Positions 39,354 through 49,523 of a stretch of 64,000 nt of DNA are shown here, one piece after another. The stretch spans positions 124,001 to 188,000 of the forward strand of contig NZ_OMPC01000006.1 of the NCBI RefSeq assembly GCF_900312675.1. Direction: 5' to 3'. The notes below the pieces were generated by a model, which saw only the letters and a program-made list of their open reading frames with translations, was not told where the DNA came from and did not search any database. Origin of the DNA: Aliivibrio sp. EL58 (lineage in GTDB: Bacteria > Pseudomonadota > Gammaproteobacteria > Enterobacterales > Vibrionaceae). The first letter of the stretch is position 1, and each line of letters opens with the position of its first letter. The position numbers and the translations under genes are program-made.

Positions 39354-40349
39354 TTAACGTTGTGATAACGCTAATCTTACGTGCTGTTTGCGGACTTTGT
39401 TTCGCGTTGTCGGTAAGCTTTCTAACCAAGATGTATGGCCATAATTAGCCAAATGTATAGCAACCGCACCACCATCTTGAATATGATCAATTTTAGCCAA
39501 TAAGAATTGCTGAACATCTTTAGGAAGAGGATGAAGTTGTGCTAACGAAGCAAAAGCATTCTGTTTTAGTGAAGGATTATTAGTGGCTAACATTAATTGT
39601 TGAGTTGCGAATGGATCTGGAGCGACGTTAGATAGACGCTCAAGCTCTGCGATACTGTGCTGATCAGTGCGCATTTTCCATAGGATTTTATACACTTCAC
39701 TGTTTCGAGATAACTGCGCTAAACGCACCATGACTTCGGTCGTTGGTAACCAAACTGACAAAGGGTCATCTGTTATCTGAGCAACAAGATAATCTAACGC
39801 TTCAGGGGTTAAGCTGTCTAATTCAGCTAATACTATCGATTGACGAACACGCACTTCATGAGGTTCACCCACTAGCCATTCAGATAACACTAAGCGGTGC
39901 TCTTCTGCTGCGAGTATAAAATCCAATACTTGTTGATCTTTCGACATTTGACTTAAAACACGCGAAGCAATACTTGAATAATCAAAAGCGAGTTTCGTCA
40001 CCACATACCCATTACCTTGCTCTTTAATGGTGTAGGTTGGGTGGATAGTCAATTGCTCTTTAAGCCAGATGGTTCCTTTTGGATCGAGGATCAATTGCTG
40101 CTGCTCTATCTGCTGAACCAACATGAAGCGAACGGCTTCTTGCTGTGGCATAGATAGACGATTGAGAGAAAAGTTGAGTGTGATGATATCGCCATCAATC
40201 AAATATTGATGCAGTTCATCGACCTTCTTATTGAGTTGCTGATCAACCAATAAACTATTCACAAAGCTTGGTTGAACTTCAGACGCTGATACATGACCAG
40301 TCAGCAAACTTGCAGAAAGGAGGATCGATGCTAACAGTCCTTGTTGCAT
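39354..40349 (-). CDS. Exported alpha-helical protein of unknown function
   Basis: A signal peptide (about residues 1-22, ending VSA) is followed by about 310 residues that look mostly helical, rich in Leu and Gln, with HEAT-like pairs of helices (QSIVLAELDSLTPEALDYLV, KQNAFASLAQLHPLPKDVQQ). There is no lipobox, cysteine or catalytic motif. It is likely a periplasmic protein-binding scaffold. I do not recognise the family. It lies between rho and ubiD on the same strand but is separated from rho by a terminator. Confidence 0.75.
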   Translation of the reverse strand: MQQGLLASILLSASLLTGHVSASEVQPSFVNSLLVDQQLNKKVDELHQYLIDGDIITLNFSLNRLSMPQQEAVRFMLVQQIEQQQLILDPKGTIWLKEQLTIHPTYTIKEQGNGYVVTKLAFDYSSIASRVLSQMSKDQQVLDFILAAEEHRLVLSEWLVGEPHEVRVRQSIVLAELDSLTPEALDYLVAQITDDPLSVWLPTTEVMVRLAQLSRNSEVYKILWKMRTDQHSIAELERLSNVAPDPFATQQLMLATNNPSLKQNAFASLAQLHPLPKDVQQFLLAKIDHIQDGGAVAIHLANYGHTSWLESLPTTRNKVRKQHVRLALSQR

Positions 40350-40436
40350 ATGTTATTCCTTCAATGGACTAAGTGGATATTCCTTATACCAAGCTTAGTA
40401 CAAATGATGATGCCGTCAAATTAACAAACAATCAAC

Positions 40437-40465
40437 AAAAAACGCCACCTTATTAGGCAGCGTTT
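40437..40465 (-). terminator. Terminator downstream of rho
   Basis: The stem AACGCCACCT / AGGCAGCGTT pairs at 8 of 10 positions and on the minus strand is followed by six T. Confidence 0.7.
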
Positions 40466-40509
40466 CATTATTTATTGAGCTTGGTACCAATAATTGAGTT
40501 AGTTATCAA

Positions 40510-41769
40510 TTACTGACGACGCATTGCATCAAAAAATTCATCGTTAGTCTTCGTCATTGATAGTTTATCAATTAAGAATTCCATTGCATCAGTCTCGCCC
40601 ATTGGGTGAACAATCTTACGCAAGATCCACATTTTCTGTAGCTCATCAGACTTAGTTAGAAGCTCTTCACGACGAGTACCAGAACGGTTGAAATCGATAG
40701 CTGGGAATACACGTTTTTCCGCAATTTTACGGTTTAGGTGTAATTCCATGTTACCTGTACCTTTAAACTCTTCGTAGATTACTTCATCCATTTTAGAGCC
40801 AGTATCAACCAAGGCTGTTGCGATGATAGTTAAGCTACCACCTTCTTCAACGTTACGTGCAGCACCGAAGAAGCGCTTAGGACGATGAAGTGCGTTAGCA
40901 TCAACACCACCAGTAAGAACTTTACCAGACGATGGGATCACGGTGTTGTATGCACGAGCTAGACGAGTGATTGAGTCAAGTAAGATAACCACGTCTTTCT
41001 TATGTTCAACAAGACGTTTTGCCTTCTCAATAACCATCTCTGCAACTTGTACGTGACGAGACGCTGGCTCATCAAACGTTGATGCAATAACTTCACCTTT
41101 AACTAGGCGTTGCATCTCAGTTACTTCTTCTGGACGTTCATCGATAAGTAGAACCATTAACTCACACTCAGGGTGGTTATAAGCAATACTTTGAGCAATG
41201 TTTTGAAGTAGCATTGTTTTACCCGCTTTTGGCGGAGCAACAATAAGACCACGTTGACCACGGCCAATTGGTGATGCTAAATCAAGAACACGTGCTGTAA
41301 TGTCTTCTGTTGAGCCATTACCACGTTCCATGCGTAAACGATCGTTAGCATGTAAAGGAGTAAGGTTTTCGAAAAGAATTTTGTTACGAGCATTATCAGG
41401 GCGATCATGGTTAACTGCGTTTACTTTAAGAAGAGCAAAGTAACGTTCGCCATCTTTTGGTGGACGAATCTTTCCAGCAATCGTATCACCAGTACGCAAG
41501 TTAAAGCGACGAATTTGGCTTGGAGAGACATAGATGTCATCCGGACCAGCCAAATAAGAACAATCTGCTGAACGAAGGAAACCAAAGCCATCTTGAAGAA
41601 TCTCAAGAACACCATCTCCAAAGATGTCTTCACCGCTTTTCGCATGTTGCTTAAGGATGGAGAAGATGATGTCTTGTTTTCTTAGACGCGCTAGGTTTTC
41701 TAGGCCTAATGATTCGCCAAGAGCAACAAGATCCGATACAGGTCGGTTTTTAAGTTCAGTAAGATTCAT
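40510..41769 (-). CDS. rho: Transcription termination factor Rho
   Basis: Hexameric RNA helicase that ends transcription of untranslated RNA. I start at the ATG of [15 protein letters not shown], giving 419 residues, equal to E. coli Rho, with near identity throughout. Domains: N-terminal RNA-binding cold-shock-like fold (GFGFLRS), Walker [10 protein letters not shown] near residue 180, Q-loop and R-loop ([21 protein letters not shown]). It lies downstream of trxA with a terminator between, as in E. coli. The leader of about 140 bases may carry autoregulation. Confidence 0.98.
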   Translation of the reverse strand: MNLTELKNRPVSDLVALGESLGLENLARLRKQDIIFSILKQHAKSGEDIFGDGVLEILQDGFGFLRSADCSYLAGPDDIYVSPSQIRRFNLRTGDTIAGKIRPPKDGERYFALLKVNAVNHDRPDNARNKILFENLTPLHANDRLRMERGNGSTEDITARVLDLASPIGRGQRGLIVAPPKAGKTMLLQNIAQSIAYNHPECELMVLLIDERPEEVTEMQRLVKGEVIASTFDEPASRHVQVAEMVIEKAKRLVEHKKDVVILLDSITRLARAYNTVIPSSGKVLTGGVDANALHRPKRFFGAARNVEEGGSLTIIATALVDTGSKMDEVIYEEFKGTGNMELHLNRKIAEKRVFPAIDFNRSGTRREELLTKSDELQKMWILRKIVHPMGETDAMEFLIDKLSMTKTNDEFFDAMRRQ

Positions 41770-41913
41770 AGTGGTAGGTAGTTGTTTAGTCAAAATCAGA
41801 TTCTATCTTTAGTGGATTTAAGAATGGATGACCTTCGAGCTCGGTCAAGAAATGAAATCGTATGAAATACGCGCGAATAAATTATCACTTATTCGCATTT
41901 TAGTCTAGCTTAG

Positions 41914-41952
41914 AAAAACAAAACCGCACATAATTTCTCATTATATGCGGTT
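41914..41952 (-). terminator. Terminator downstream of trxA
   Basis: The stem ACCGCACATAAT / ATTATATGCGGT has one mismatch and a 5-base loop, and on the minus strand is followed by a T-rich tail. It separates trxA from rho. Confidence 0.8.
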
Positions 41953-41977
41953 CTATCAGACTTAATTGCACCCTATA

Positions 41978-42304
41978 TTATAGGTTTGCATCAAGAAACT
42001 CTTTAAGTTGAGTTTTCGAAAGTGCACCCACTTTCGTTGCAGCAACGCCGCCATCTTTAAATAAAAGCAGCGTAGGAATGCCACGGATACCAAATTTTGG
42101 TGGTGTTCCTGCATTCTGATCGATATTTAATTTACCAATCGTTAGTTTGCCTTCGTACTCGTCAGCAATCTCATCCAGAATAGGGGCAATCATTTTACAA
42201 GGACCACACCATTCTGCCCAGAAATCTACTAGTACTGGGCCTGCAGCATTGATCACACTTTCTTCAAAACCGCCATCTGTAAGCTGCAAAATTTTGTCGC
42301 TCAT
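41978..42304 (-). CDS. trxA: Thioredoxin 1
   Basis: Disulphide reductase of the cytoplasm. The 108-residue protein has the active site WCGPCK with Cys33 and Cys36, and conserved [12 protein letters not shown] start at the ATG of [10 protein letters not shown] because GGAG lies six bases upstream and the length matches E. coli; a longer frame overlaps the divergent rhlB gene. Gene order rhlB/trxA/rho is conserved in gammaproteobacteria. Confidence 0.97.
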   Translation of the reverse strand: MSDKILQLTDGGFEESVINAAGPVLVDFWAEWCGPCKMIAPILDEIADEYEGKLTIGKLNIDQNAGTPPKFGIRGIPTLLLFKDGGVAATKVGALSKTQLKEFLDANL

Positions 42305-42416
42305 CGTCAACTCCAACGTTAAATTTAAAGGCTGATTTGATGATAACCAGCAAATTGATGCCCTATTTGAATGGAATACGTTTCGTATTGCAAGCTTTAA
42401 CTGATATTCTATAGCA

Positions 42417-43727
42417 ATGAAAAAGACGCACATCACAGAGCAAAACTTTGCCGACCTAGGTTTAGAGCCTCAGGTCCTTGATGGTTTGAATGCACAGGGG
42501 TTCATAAAATGTACTCCTATTCAAGCTAAGGCATTGCCGGTACTGCTCGCCGGCCAAGACATTGCAGGCCAAGCCCAAACGGGTACAGGTAAGACGCTAG
42601 CGTTCCTTACTGCTACTTTTAATCACCTACTAACGACACCAGCTCCTGAAGGTCGTAAAATTACGCAACCGCGTGCCATTATCATGGCACCAACGCGTGA
42701 ATTAGCGATTCAAATTCATAAAGATGCTGAGTCACTAATCGCAAGCACTGGTATCAAAGCCGCGCTAGCTTACGGTGGCGAACGTTATGAAAAACAACAA
42801 CAAGTGATTGAGCAAGGCGTTGATATTTTGATCGGGACTACCGGTCGTATCATCGACTTCTACAAGCAAGGTCACATCGACTTTAAGATGATTCAAGCCG
42901 TTGTACTTGATGAAGCCGATCGTATGTTCGATTTAGGTTTTATTAAAGACATTCGCTTTATCTTCCGTCGTATGCCTGCGCCAACAGAACGCTTAAACAT
43001 GCTGTTCTCTGCAACGCTATCTTACCGTGTACAAGAGCTTGCTTTTGAACACATGCAAGAGCCAGAACACGTTGTTGTAGAACCGGATCAAAAAACAGGT
43101 CATCGTATTAAGGAAGAATTATTCTATCCTTCAAACGATCATAAAATGGCACTTCTTCAAACACTTATCGAAGAAGAATGGCCAGATCGTGCGATTATCT
43201 TTGCTAATACCAAGCACAAATGTGAATCTGTTTGGGGTCACCTAGCAGCAGATAAACACCGTGTTGGTCTTCTTACTGGTGACGTGCCACAGAAAAAACG
43301 TGAACGCATCCTAGAAGAATTTACTAAAGGTGACGTTGATATCCTAGTTGCGACTGATGTTGCAGCTCGTGGTCTACACATCCCACAAGTAACTCACGTA
43401 TTTAACTTCGATTTACCAAACGAAGCTGAAGATTACGTTCACCGTATCGGTCGTACTGGTCGTGCTGGTGAAAGTGGTAACTCTATCAGTTTTGCTTGTG
43501 AAGAATACGCAATCAATCTTCCAGCAATCGAAGAATACATTGAGCATTCAATCCCACAATCTGATTACGACTCTTCGGCACTATTAGAAGACTTACCTGC
43601 ACCTATACGTCTACAACGTCGTCCGCAGCAAAATCGTCGTAATGGCAACAATAACAACAATGGTCAGCGTCAAGGCGGAAATCGTAAGTACTCTCGCCCA
43701 CGTCAACCTCGTAGCCCTCAAGCGTAA
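42417..43727 (+). CDS. rhlB: ATP-dependent RNA helicase RhlB
   Basis: DEAD-box helicase that unwinds RNA in the degradosome with RNase E. The 436-residue protein has the Q motif, [12 protein letters not shown] at residues 165-168, SAT, and [10 protein letters not shown], and a basic Arg/Asn/Gln-rich tail (about residues 395-436) that may bind RNA. Divergent from trxA over 112 bases. gppA follows 32 bases after its stop and is probably co-transcribed. Confidence 0.96.
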   Translation: MKKTHITEQNFADLGLEPQVLDGLNAQGFIKCTPIQAKALPVLLAGQDIAGQAQTGTGKTLAFLTATFNHLLTTPAPEGRKITQPRAIIMAPTRELAIQIHKDAESLIASTGIKAALAYGGERYEKQQQVIEQGVDILIGTTGRIIDFYKQGHIDFKMIQAVVLDEADRMFDLGFIKDIRFIFRRMPAPTERLNMLFSATLSYRVQELAFEHMQEPEHVVVEPDQKTGHRIKEELFYPSNDHKMALLQTLIEEEWPDRAIIFANTKHKCESVWGHLAADKHRVGLLTGDVPQKKRERILEEFTKGDVDILVATDVAARGLHIPQVTHVFNFDLPNEAEDYVHRIGRTGRAGESGNSISFACEEYAINLPAIEEYIEHSIPQSDYDSSALLEDLPAPIRLQRRPQQNRRNGNNNNNGQRQGGNRKYSRPRQPRSPQA

Positions 43728-43759
43728 TCTGAGCTCTACGGAAAAATGAAAAGGATGTT

Positions 43760-45253
43760 ATGAAAAGTTCAACGATATCACCTATGTATGCCGCCATTGA
43801 TTTAGGCTCAAATAGCTTCCATATGCTTGTTGTGCGTCATATAAATGGTAGTGTGCAAACCATGGCCAAAATCAAACGTAAAGTTCGTTTGGCTGCGGGA
43901 TTAGATGAAAACTACACACTTAGCCATGAAGCTATGCAGCGTGGGTGGGATTGTTTGAGCTTATTTGCAGAACGTTTGCAAGACATCCCTGTAGAAAACA
44001 TTCGCATTGTCGGCACCGCAGCATTGCGTGTAGCCACCAATGTGGATGTCTTCTTAGAAAAAGCCAATCAAATCTTAGGTCATGATATTAATGTGATCGA
44101 AGGTGAAGAAGAGGCTCGTACGATTTACCAAGGAGTTGCACACACTTCGGGTGGTAATGGCCGTCGCTTAGTGGTCGATATTGGCGGCGCAAGTACAGAA
44201 CTAATCATTGGCGAAGGTTTTGAAGCACAAGCACTCACAAGTCTAAAAATGGGCTGTGTTACTTGGCTTGAAGGCTATTTTAAAGACCGTGCATTAACTA
44301 AGAATAACTTTGATGCGGCTATTGCTGGCGCAAAAGAGACACTGGCTCCTATTTTACAGCAGTATACCGATCTTGGTTGGCAAACCTGTGTAGGTGCAAG
44401 TGGTACGGTTCAAGCATTGCAAGAAATTATGTTGGCGCAAGGCATGGATGAGGTTATTACCTTAGCCAAGCTTAAGCGCCTTCAAAAGCAAGCAATGCAA
44501 TACGAACATTTAGAACAATTAGATATTGATGGCCTTACCCTTGAGCGCGCTTTAGTGTTCCCAAGTGGTTTATCTATTCTTATCGCTATTTTTGAGTTAT
44601 TGGATATTGATTCAATGACACTCGCAGGCGGTGCTCTGCGTGAAGGGTTATGCTATGGCATGATCGAAGCGCTTCAATACGATGAAGTGTGTAAAAGAAC
44701 CATCTCAAGCATTCAGCAACGATACCAACTTGATACCGACTACGCTCAACAAGTGACTAATTTAGTGGAACAACTTGTCGTACAATGTGGTGATGATTGG
44801 TTAATTGAGCCTCAAGCGTTACCGCTATTAAAAGCTGCGTCTCAACTTCATGAGATTGGTATGTGCATTGATTATAAAAAAGGGGGCGAACACTCAGCCT
44901 ACTTAATCAATGCCTTAGATTTACCGGGTTATACTCGCGCTCAAAAGCACCTATTAGCTGAATTACTGCGTCGTTATCGCGAGCAGTTCTCTGCAATGCC
45001 GAACCAACATGCGGTGTCTGATTTATCAGCTCAACGTATGTTACGTATCCTACGTTTAGCGCTTATTTTAACCCATCGTCGTGATGTATCTTTAGCTCCA
45101 GTTGTGACTCTATCTGAAAAAGATGATGTTTTATCGTTGGCGATTGATAAGCAATGGCTAGCAGAAAACCCGCTGACAAGAGCGGAGTTGGAAATTGAAG
45201 CAGATAAGCAGACGAATATTGGTTGGGATTTGGTTATTGATGCTAGGGACTAG
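43760..45253 (+). CDS. gppA: Guanosine pentaphosphate phosphatase / exopolyphosphatase GppA
   Basis: Converts pppGpp to ppGpp and can hydrolyse polyphosphate. The 497-residue protein has the actin-fold phosphate loops [12 protein letters not shown] and [10 protein letters not shown], and a C-terminal HD-like domain ([23 protein letters not shown]). It follows rhlB, as in E. coli, so I call GppA rather than Ppx. AAGGAT lies six bases before the ATG. Its 3' end leads into dispersed repeats and a 13-copy heptamer array before the first terminator. Confidence 0.92.
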   Translation: MKSSTISPMYAAIDLGSNSFHMLVVRHINGSVQTMAKIKRKVRLAAGLDENYTLSHEAMQRGWDCLSLFAERLQDIPVENIRIVGTAALRVATNVDVFLEKANQILGHDINVIEGEEEARTIYQGVAHTSGGNGRRLVVDIGGASTELIIGEGFEAQALTSLKMGCVTWLEGYFKDRALTKNNFDAAIAGAKETLAPILQQYTDLGWQTCVGASGTVQALQEIMLAQGMDEVITLAKLKRLQKQAMQYEHLEQLDIDGLTLERALVFPSGLSILIAIFELLDIDSMTLAGGALREGLCYGMIEALQYDEVCKRTISSIQQRYQLDTDYAQQVTNLVEQLVVQCGDDWLIEPQALPLLKAASQLHEIGMCIDYKKGGEHSAYLINALDLPGYTRAQKHLLAELLRRYREQFSAMPNQHAVSDLSAQRMLRILRLALILTHRRDVSLAPVVTLSEKDDVLSLAIDKQWLAENPLTRAELEIEADKQTNIGWDLVIDARD

Positions 45254-45261
45254 TATTTAGG

Positions 45262-45349
45262 GACGAGTAAGAGCCTATACGCTGCGCTAACTAGAGGCTA
45301 GAACGCTTTGCTTCTATAAGAGCAAAAGCAAGAGCCTTATTATGCTAGT
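45262..45349. repeat. Dispersed short repeat after gppA
   Basis: Contains CCTATACGCTGCGCTAACTA, GAGGCTAGAACGCTTTGCTT and CTATAAGAGCAAAAGCAAGAG, the inverted form of the core seen at 45510-45722 and a close match to 47640-47765. Confidence 0.7.
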
Positions 45350-45440
45350 TTCAGGATTCAGGATTCAGGATTCAGGATTCAGGATTCAGGATTCAGGATT
45401 CAGGATTCAGGATTCAGGATTCAGGATTCAGGATTCAGGA
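45350..45440. repeat. 13-copy perfect TTCAGGA heptamer array
   Basis: The 7-base unit TTCAGGA is repeated 13 times with no change over 91 bases, then followed at once by the gppA/hemB terminator. TTCAGGA also occurs singly in the dispersed repeats, so the array probably grew by slippage from one. A plus-strand transcript reading on from gppA would include all 13 units. Confidence 0.98.
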
Positions 45441-45488
45441 AAAATAAAAGCATGATGATTAACTAAAATCATCATGCTTTTTTTATTT
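45441..45488. terminator. Bidirectional terminator between gppA and hemB
   Basis: A perfect 14-bp stem (AAAGCATGATGATT / AATCATCATGCTTT) with a 6-base loop is flanked by A and T runs on both sides. Confidence 0.9.
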
Positions 45489-45509
45489 CTTAGAAAAAAG
45501 TTAACAGCA

Positions 45510-45722
45510 CTGAATTCTATGCTCTTATAGCCTCTAGTTAGCGCAGCGTATAATCTCTAGTTAACACCAAAGCTCATCACACCAACCTCTGAAACCTTTA
45601 AGCGAAGCAATCTGAACTCTGCTCTTATAGTTTCTAGTCAGCGCAGCGTATAGTCTCTAGTTAATACTAAAACCCACCACACCCACCCCTGAAACCTTTA
45701 AGCGAAGCGATCTGAACCCTGC
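45510..45722. repeat. Two tandem copies of the dispersed repeat before hemB
   Basis: The same roughly 90-base block occurs twice in a row. Each has TGCTCTTATAG, CTAGTTAGCGCAGCGTATA (or CAGCGCAGCGTATAG), CTCTAGTTAA, and CCTGAAACCTTTAAGCGAAG followed by TCTGAAC. The copies differ at scattered bases. No reading frame. Confidence 0.75.
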
Positions 45723-45724
45723 TC

Positions 45725-46756
<1,032 letters not shown>

Positions 46757-46873
46757 TTATGATGCGTTCAATATATACCCATCGCCTTTTGAATCCAAAT
46801 TTTCTTAGGGATCTGATTTTTACAATTAACTTGGTATGATAGAAAACATAACTTGAATAAAAGATCCTTAATT

Positions 46874-47635
46874 ATGATTGATACCCACGCTCACATATAT
46901 GCGAAAGAATTTGATGAAGACCGAGATTTGGTTGTTCAACGTGCCTTATCACAAGGTATCGATCAGATCTTATTGCCTAACATTGATTTAGACTCTATCG
47001 AACCAATGCTAAAAACCGAGGCTGCCTACCCTAATATTTGTCGCTCGATGATGGGATTACACCCTTGTTATGTAAATGCTGATGTTAAGCAAACCCTAGC
47101 GACCATCCACTCTTGGTTTGAAAAACACAACTTCATAGCGGTAGGTGAAATAGGTATTGACCTATACTGGGACAAAACCTTTAAAGCCGAACAAGAGATG
47201 GCATTCATCACCCAATTAAATTGGGCAAAAGAGATGAAACTGCCGGTAGTGATTCATACTCGTGACTCTATTGAAGAGACATTAACCCTGCTAAAACAAG
47301 AGCAAGACGGCTCGTTATCAGGCACTTTCCACTGCTTTGGTGGCTCAGTTGATGAAGCTAAAGCGATCAATGATTTAGGCTTTCACTTAGGTCTTGGTGG
47401 AGTTTCTACTTTTAAAAATGGCGGTATGGATAAAATCATTCCACACCTTAATATGGACTATTTAATCTTAGAGACCGATTGCCCATATTTAGCACCAGTA
47501 CCTCACCGTGGTAAGCGTAATGAGCCTGCATATACGCAGTTGGTTGCTCAACGTGTAGCGGATTTACGTGAGATGAGTCTGGCGGATGTTGATGCGGTTA
47601 CAACGGCTAATGCTAAAAAACTTTTTGGGATTTAA
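46874..47635 (+). CDS. tatD: TatD-family metal-dependent hydrolase
   Basis: 3'-5' DNase/RNase-type hydrolase of the TatD family. I start at the ATG of MIDTHAHIYAKEFDED, since the metal motif HAH must be N-terminal; 254 residues. Other ligands are in GEIGIDLYWDK, VIHTRDS, HCFGG and ETDCPYLAP. In E. coli tatD is downstream of tatABC. Here tatABC is on the opposite strand, about 2 kb away across the csrB region, so the old operon looks rearranged or split. Confidence 0.9.
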   Translation: MIDTHAHIYAKEFDEDRDLVVQRALSQGIDQILLPNIDLDSIEPMLKTEAAYPNICRSMMGLHPCYVNADVKQTLATIHSWFEKHNFIAVGEIGIDLYWDKTFKAEQEMAFITQLNWAKEMKLPVVIHTRDSIEETLTLLKQEQDGSLSGTFHCFGGSVDEAKAINDLGFHLGLGGVSTFKNGGMDKIIPHLNMDYLILETDCPYLAPVPHRGKRNEPAYTQLVAQRVADLREMSLADVDAVTTANAKKLFGI

Positions 47636-47639
47636 GAGA

Positions 47640-47765
47640 AAACAATAGAGTTCAGATCGCTTCGTTTCAGGAAGAATCTATACGCTACGCTAACTAGAGG
47701 CTAGACCGCTTCGCTTCTATAAGAGAAAAAGCTGATTCTTTAGCGCTGCGTATAGGCTTTTACTT
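47640..47765. repeat. Dispersed short repeat after tatD
   Basis: Contains GTTCAGATCGCTTCGTTTCA, CTATACGCTACGCTAACTAG, GAGGCTAGACCGCTTCGCTT, CTATAAGAG, and TTAGCGCTGCGTATAGGC. The last word also precedes csrB2 at 48798-48815, so the two csrB genes share the sequence just beyond their 3' ends. Confidence 0.7.
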
Positions 47766-47778
47766 TGTCCCAAATAAG

Positions 47779-48222
47779 AAAAACCCCGCTAGACTCTCGT
47801 CCAACGGGGTTATAACTTTACTCGCAGCAATCCGGCTACTAATGGTGCTCCATGCATCAAATCCTTGATAGTATACTGATTCCTTCAGTGCATTCCTTTC
47901 TCGCCATCCTAGCGGTGTCCTTGATCTTATCCTGATCCGTTAACAATCCGTAGTTAACTCTCTTCGCTTGTTCCTTGAGCGGTGTCCCTTACATCATCCT
48001 GATGTGCAGTCCTTTTACCTCAATCCTAGAGGTGTCCATTGTCTTTCCTTAGTAGCAACCATCCTAGTTACTATTGCGTCCATTCAATGTCCGTTTTGCT
48101 ATCCTTGCCGATTACTAATCCTAAGTAACCGAGTGCCTCATCCTGAAGCGTACCAAATCCTTGGCTAGTTCCTGTTCCGTGTCAGCATCCTTCCGACACC
48201 AATAAGATTACGCTTTTCATTA
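47779..48222 (-). ncRNA. csrB1: CsrB1 small RNA
   Basis: The minus strand has about 29 GGA triplets by hand count, mostly as AAGGA, CAGGA or TAGGAT, many in the loops of short hairpins (for example CTAGGATGG and CATCAGGATGATG). It ends in a strong terminator (AACCCCGTT / AGCGGGGTT stem with T run). This is the signature of CsrB RNAs, which bind and remove the translational regulator CsrA. The two short frames inside it are spurious. A conserved promoter puts the 5' end near 48222. V. fischeri is known to have CsrB1 and CsrB2; which copy bears which number is my guess. Confidence 0.95.
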
Positions 48223-48228
48223 TTTTCA

Positions 48229-48256
48229 GCAATAGACTAAATTCAAACTTTTGCAA
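48229..48256 (-). promoter_or_regulatory. csrB1 promoter
   Basis: TTGCAA (-35) and TATTGC (-10) are separated by 16 bases. The same hexamers with the same spacing precede csrB2, although the spacer sequence differs. Confidence 0.65.
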
Positions 48257-48364
48257 AAATAATTATCGCCCTTTTGCTGAAACACACAAAGCAATTAAAT
48301 ATCAACAACTTAAAATATAACTGGTTATATTTATCCATAAATAAAGCGAAAAAGCGCACTTGTT

Positions 48365-48382
48365 TGTGAGAGATCTCGCACA
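48365..48382. promoter_or_regulatory. VarA/GacA-type upstream activating site of csrB1
   Basis: TGTGAGAGATCTCGCACA is an almost perfect palindrome that resembles the GacA box (TGTAAG-N6-CTTACA). It is centred about 151 bases upstream of the predicted csrB1 start, and an identical copy lies at the same distance from csrB2. An IHF-like ATCAACAACTTA lies between it and the promoter. Confidence 0.8.
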
Positions 48383-48404
48383 CGGGTGATGGTGTTTTGG
48401 GAGT

Positions 48405-48505
48405 AAGGATTAAGATCGCTTCGCTAGAGGTTTCAGGAGTGAACGTGATAAGTGGTAAATACAGCTAGAAACGATACGCTTCGCTAACTAGAAACTATAA
48501 GATCA
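48405..48505. repeat. Dispersed short repeat upstream of csrB1
   Basis: Contains AAGATCGCTTCGCTAGAGGT, TTTCAGGAG, and ACGATACGCTTCGCTAACTA followed by GAAACTATAAGA, all variants of the words in the other clusters. Confidence 0.65.
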
Positions 48506-48538
48506 AGAAAAAATACGGAGCAATTAAACCCTGCATTC

Positions 48539-48714
48539 ACAACCCCTCCTAGCCTCCCCTTATATCGACATTGGTGATCACATAAGGATATTTACTCAAG
48601 GGGAGGAACTGTATTGTAAGCGCTGAAATATCCGCACCAAAGAAGGTTCACCCCCTTTCTCTATGAATTACTGGGATCGATAATATCAATATAAGGAGGA
48701 GTTAGAGGGGGTTG
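48539..48714. mobile_element. MITE-like 176-bp element with terminal inverted repeats
   Basis: The ends CAACCCCTCCTAGCCTCCCC and the inverted match ending GAGTTAGAGGGGGTTG pair at 20 of 26 positions over 26-base arms (both arms end inward in TTATAT). The inside codes for nothing. I saw no target-site duplication. It could be a miniature transposable element or a structured RNA hairpin. It lies between the two csrB genes, upstream of csrB1. Confidence 0.5.
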
Positions 48715-48734
48715 CTGACACCATAATCTATTAA

Positions 48735-48826
48735 ATTCAGAATCAGCTCTTGCTCTTATAGAAGCGAAGCGTTCTAGTTTCTAGTTTCTAGTTTCTAGTT
48801 AGCGCAGCGTATAGGCTTTTATTTTT
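48735..48826. repeat. Dispersed short repeat with a 4-copy TTCTAGT array, beyond the 3' end of csrB2
   Basis: Contains GCTCTTATAGAAGCGAAGCG, then TTCTAGT four times in perfect tandem (48772-48799), then TAGCGCAGCGTATAGGC. Other clusters have TTCTAGT once. Confidence 0.8.
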
Positions 48827-48837
48827 TTCCAAACAAG

Positions 48838-49280
48838 AAAAACCCCGCTAGACTCTCGTCTAACGGGGTTATAACTTTACTCGCAGCAATCCGGCTACTA
48901 ATGGTGCTCCATGCATCAAATCCTTGATAGTATACTGATTCCTTCAGTGCATTCCTTTCTCGCCATCCTAGCGGTGTCCTTGATCTTATCCTGATCCGTT
49001 AACAATCCGTAGTTAACTCTCTTCGCTTGTTCCTTGAGCGGTGTCCTTTACATCATCCTGATGTGCAATCCTTTCCCTCAATCCTAGAGGTGTCCATTGT
49101 CTTTCCTTAGTAGCAACCATCCTAGTTACTATTGCGTCCATTCAATGTCCGTTTCGCTATCCTTGCCGATTACTAATCCTAAGTAACCGAGTGCCTCATC
49201 CTGAAGCGTACCAAATCCTTGGCTAGTTCCTGTTCCGTGTCAGCATCCTTCCGACACCAATAAGATTACGCTTTTGCCTT
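48838..49280 (-). ncRNA. csrB2: CsrB2 small RNA
   Basis: A near-identical copy of csrB1 in tandem, with the same GGA-rich hairpins and terminator. I saw only a few differences: one base in the terminator stem loop (TCT for TCC on the plus strand), a small changed block near 49050-49075, and one base near 49150. The sequence diverges outside the transcript except at the promoter and activating site. This suggests duplication with later selection, or gene conversion, on the RNA itself. Confidence 0.95.
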
Positions 49281-49286
49281 TTTTCA

Positions 49287-49314
49287 GCAATAGACTATTT
49301 CACTATTTTTGCAA
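49287..49314 (-). promoter_or_regulatory. csrB2 promoter
   Basis: TTGCAA and TATTGC with a 16-base spacer, the same pair as upstream of csrB1. Confidence 0.65.
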
Positions 49315-49422
49315 AAAAAAATATGAGAAATTGAAGATAAAAACACAAATTCATATTTTTCAATTAGTTACTAACTTTAAGTAAAAATAAACCCACAAAT
49401 AAAGCGTTAAATCTCACTCTCT

Positions 49423-49440
49423 TGTGAGAGATCTCGCACA
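49423..49440. promoter_or_regulatory. VarA/GacA-type upstream activating site of csrB2
   Basis: TGTGAGAGATCTCGCACA, identical to the csrB1 site, centred about 151 bases upstream of the predicted csrB2 start. Confidence 0.8.
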
Positions 49441-49523
49441 AGACTCTTCCACTTTGTCTCTATTACTTCTTATAAGCTTAAAATTAAAAGGTGATCCTAG
49501 TCACCTTTGTTTTCTAAAGACAT

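Noticed and set aside
47968-48168. 66-residue plus-strand frame within csrB1
   Set aside because: It lies antisense to a clear CsrB RNA, has no ribosome site, and its codons reflect repeated TCC triplets (GGA on the other strand).
48539-48714. Insertion sequence with transposase
   Set aside because: The element is only 176 bases and has no open frame, so at most it is a non-autonomous miniature element.
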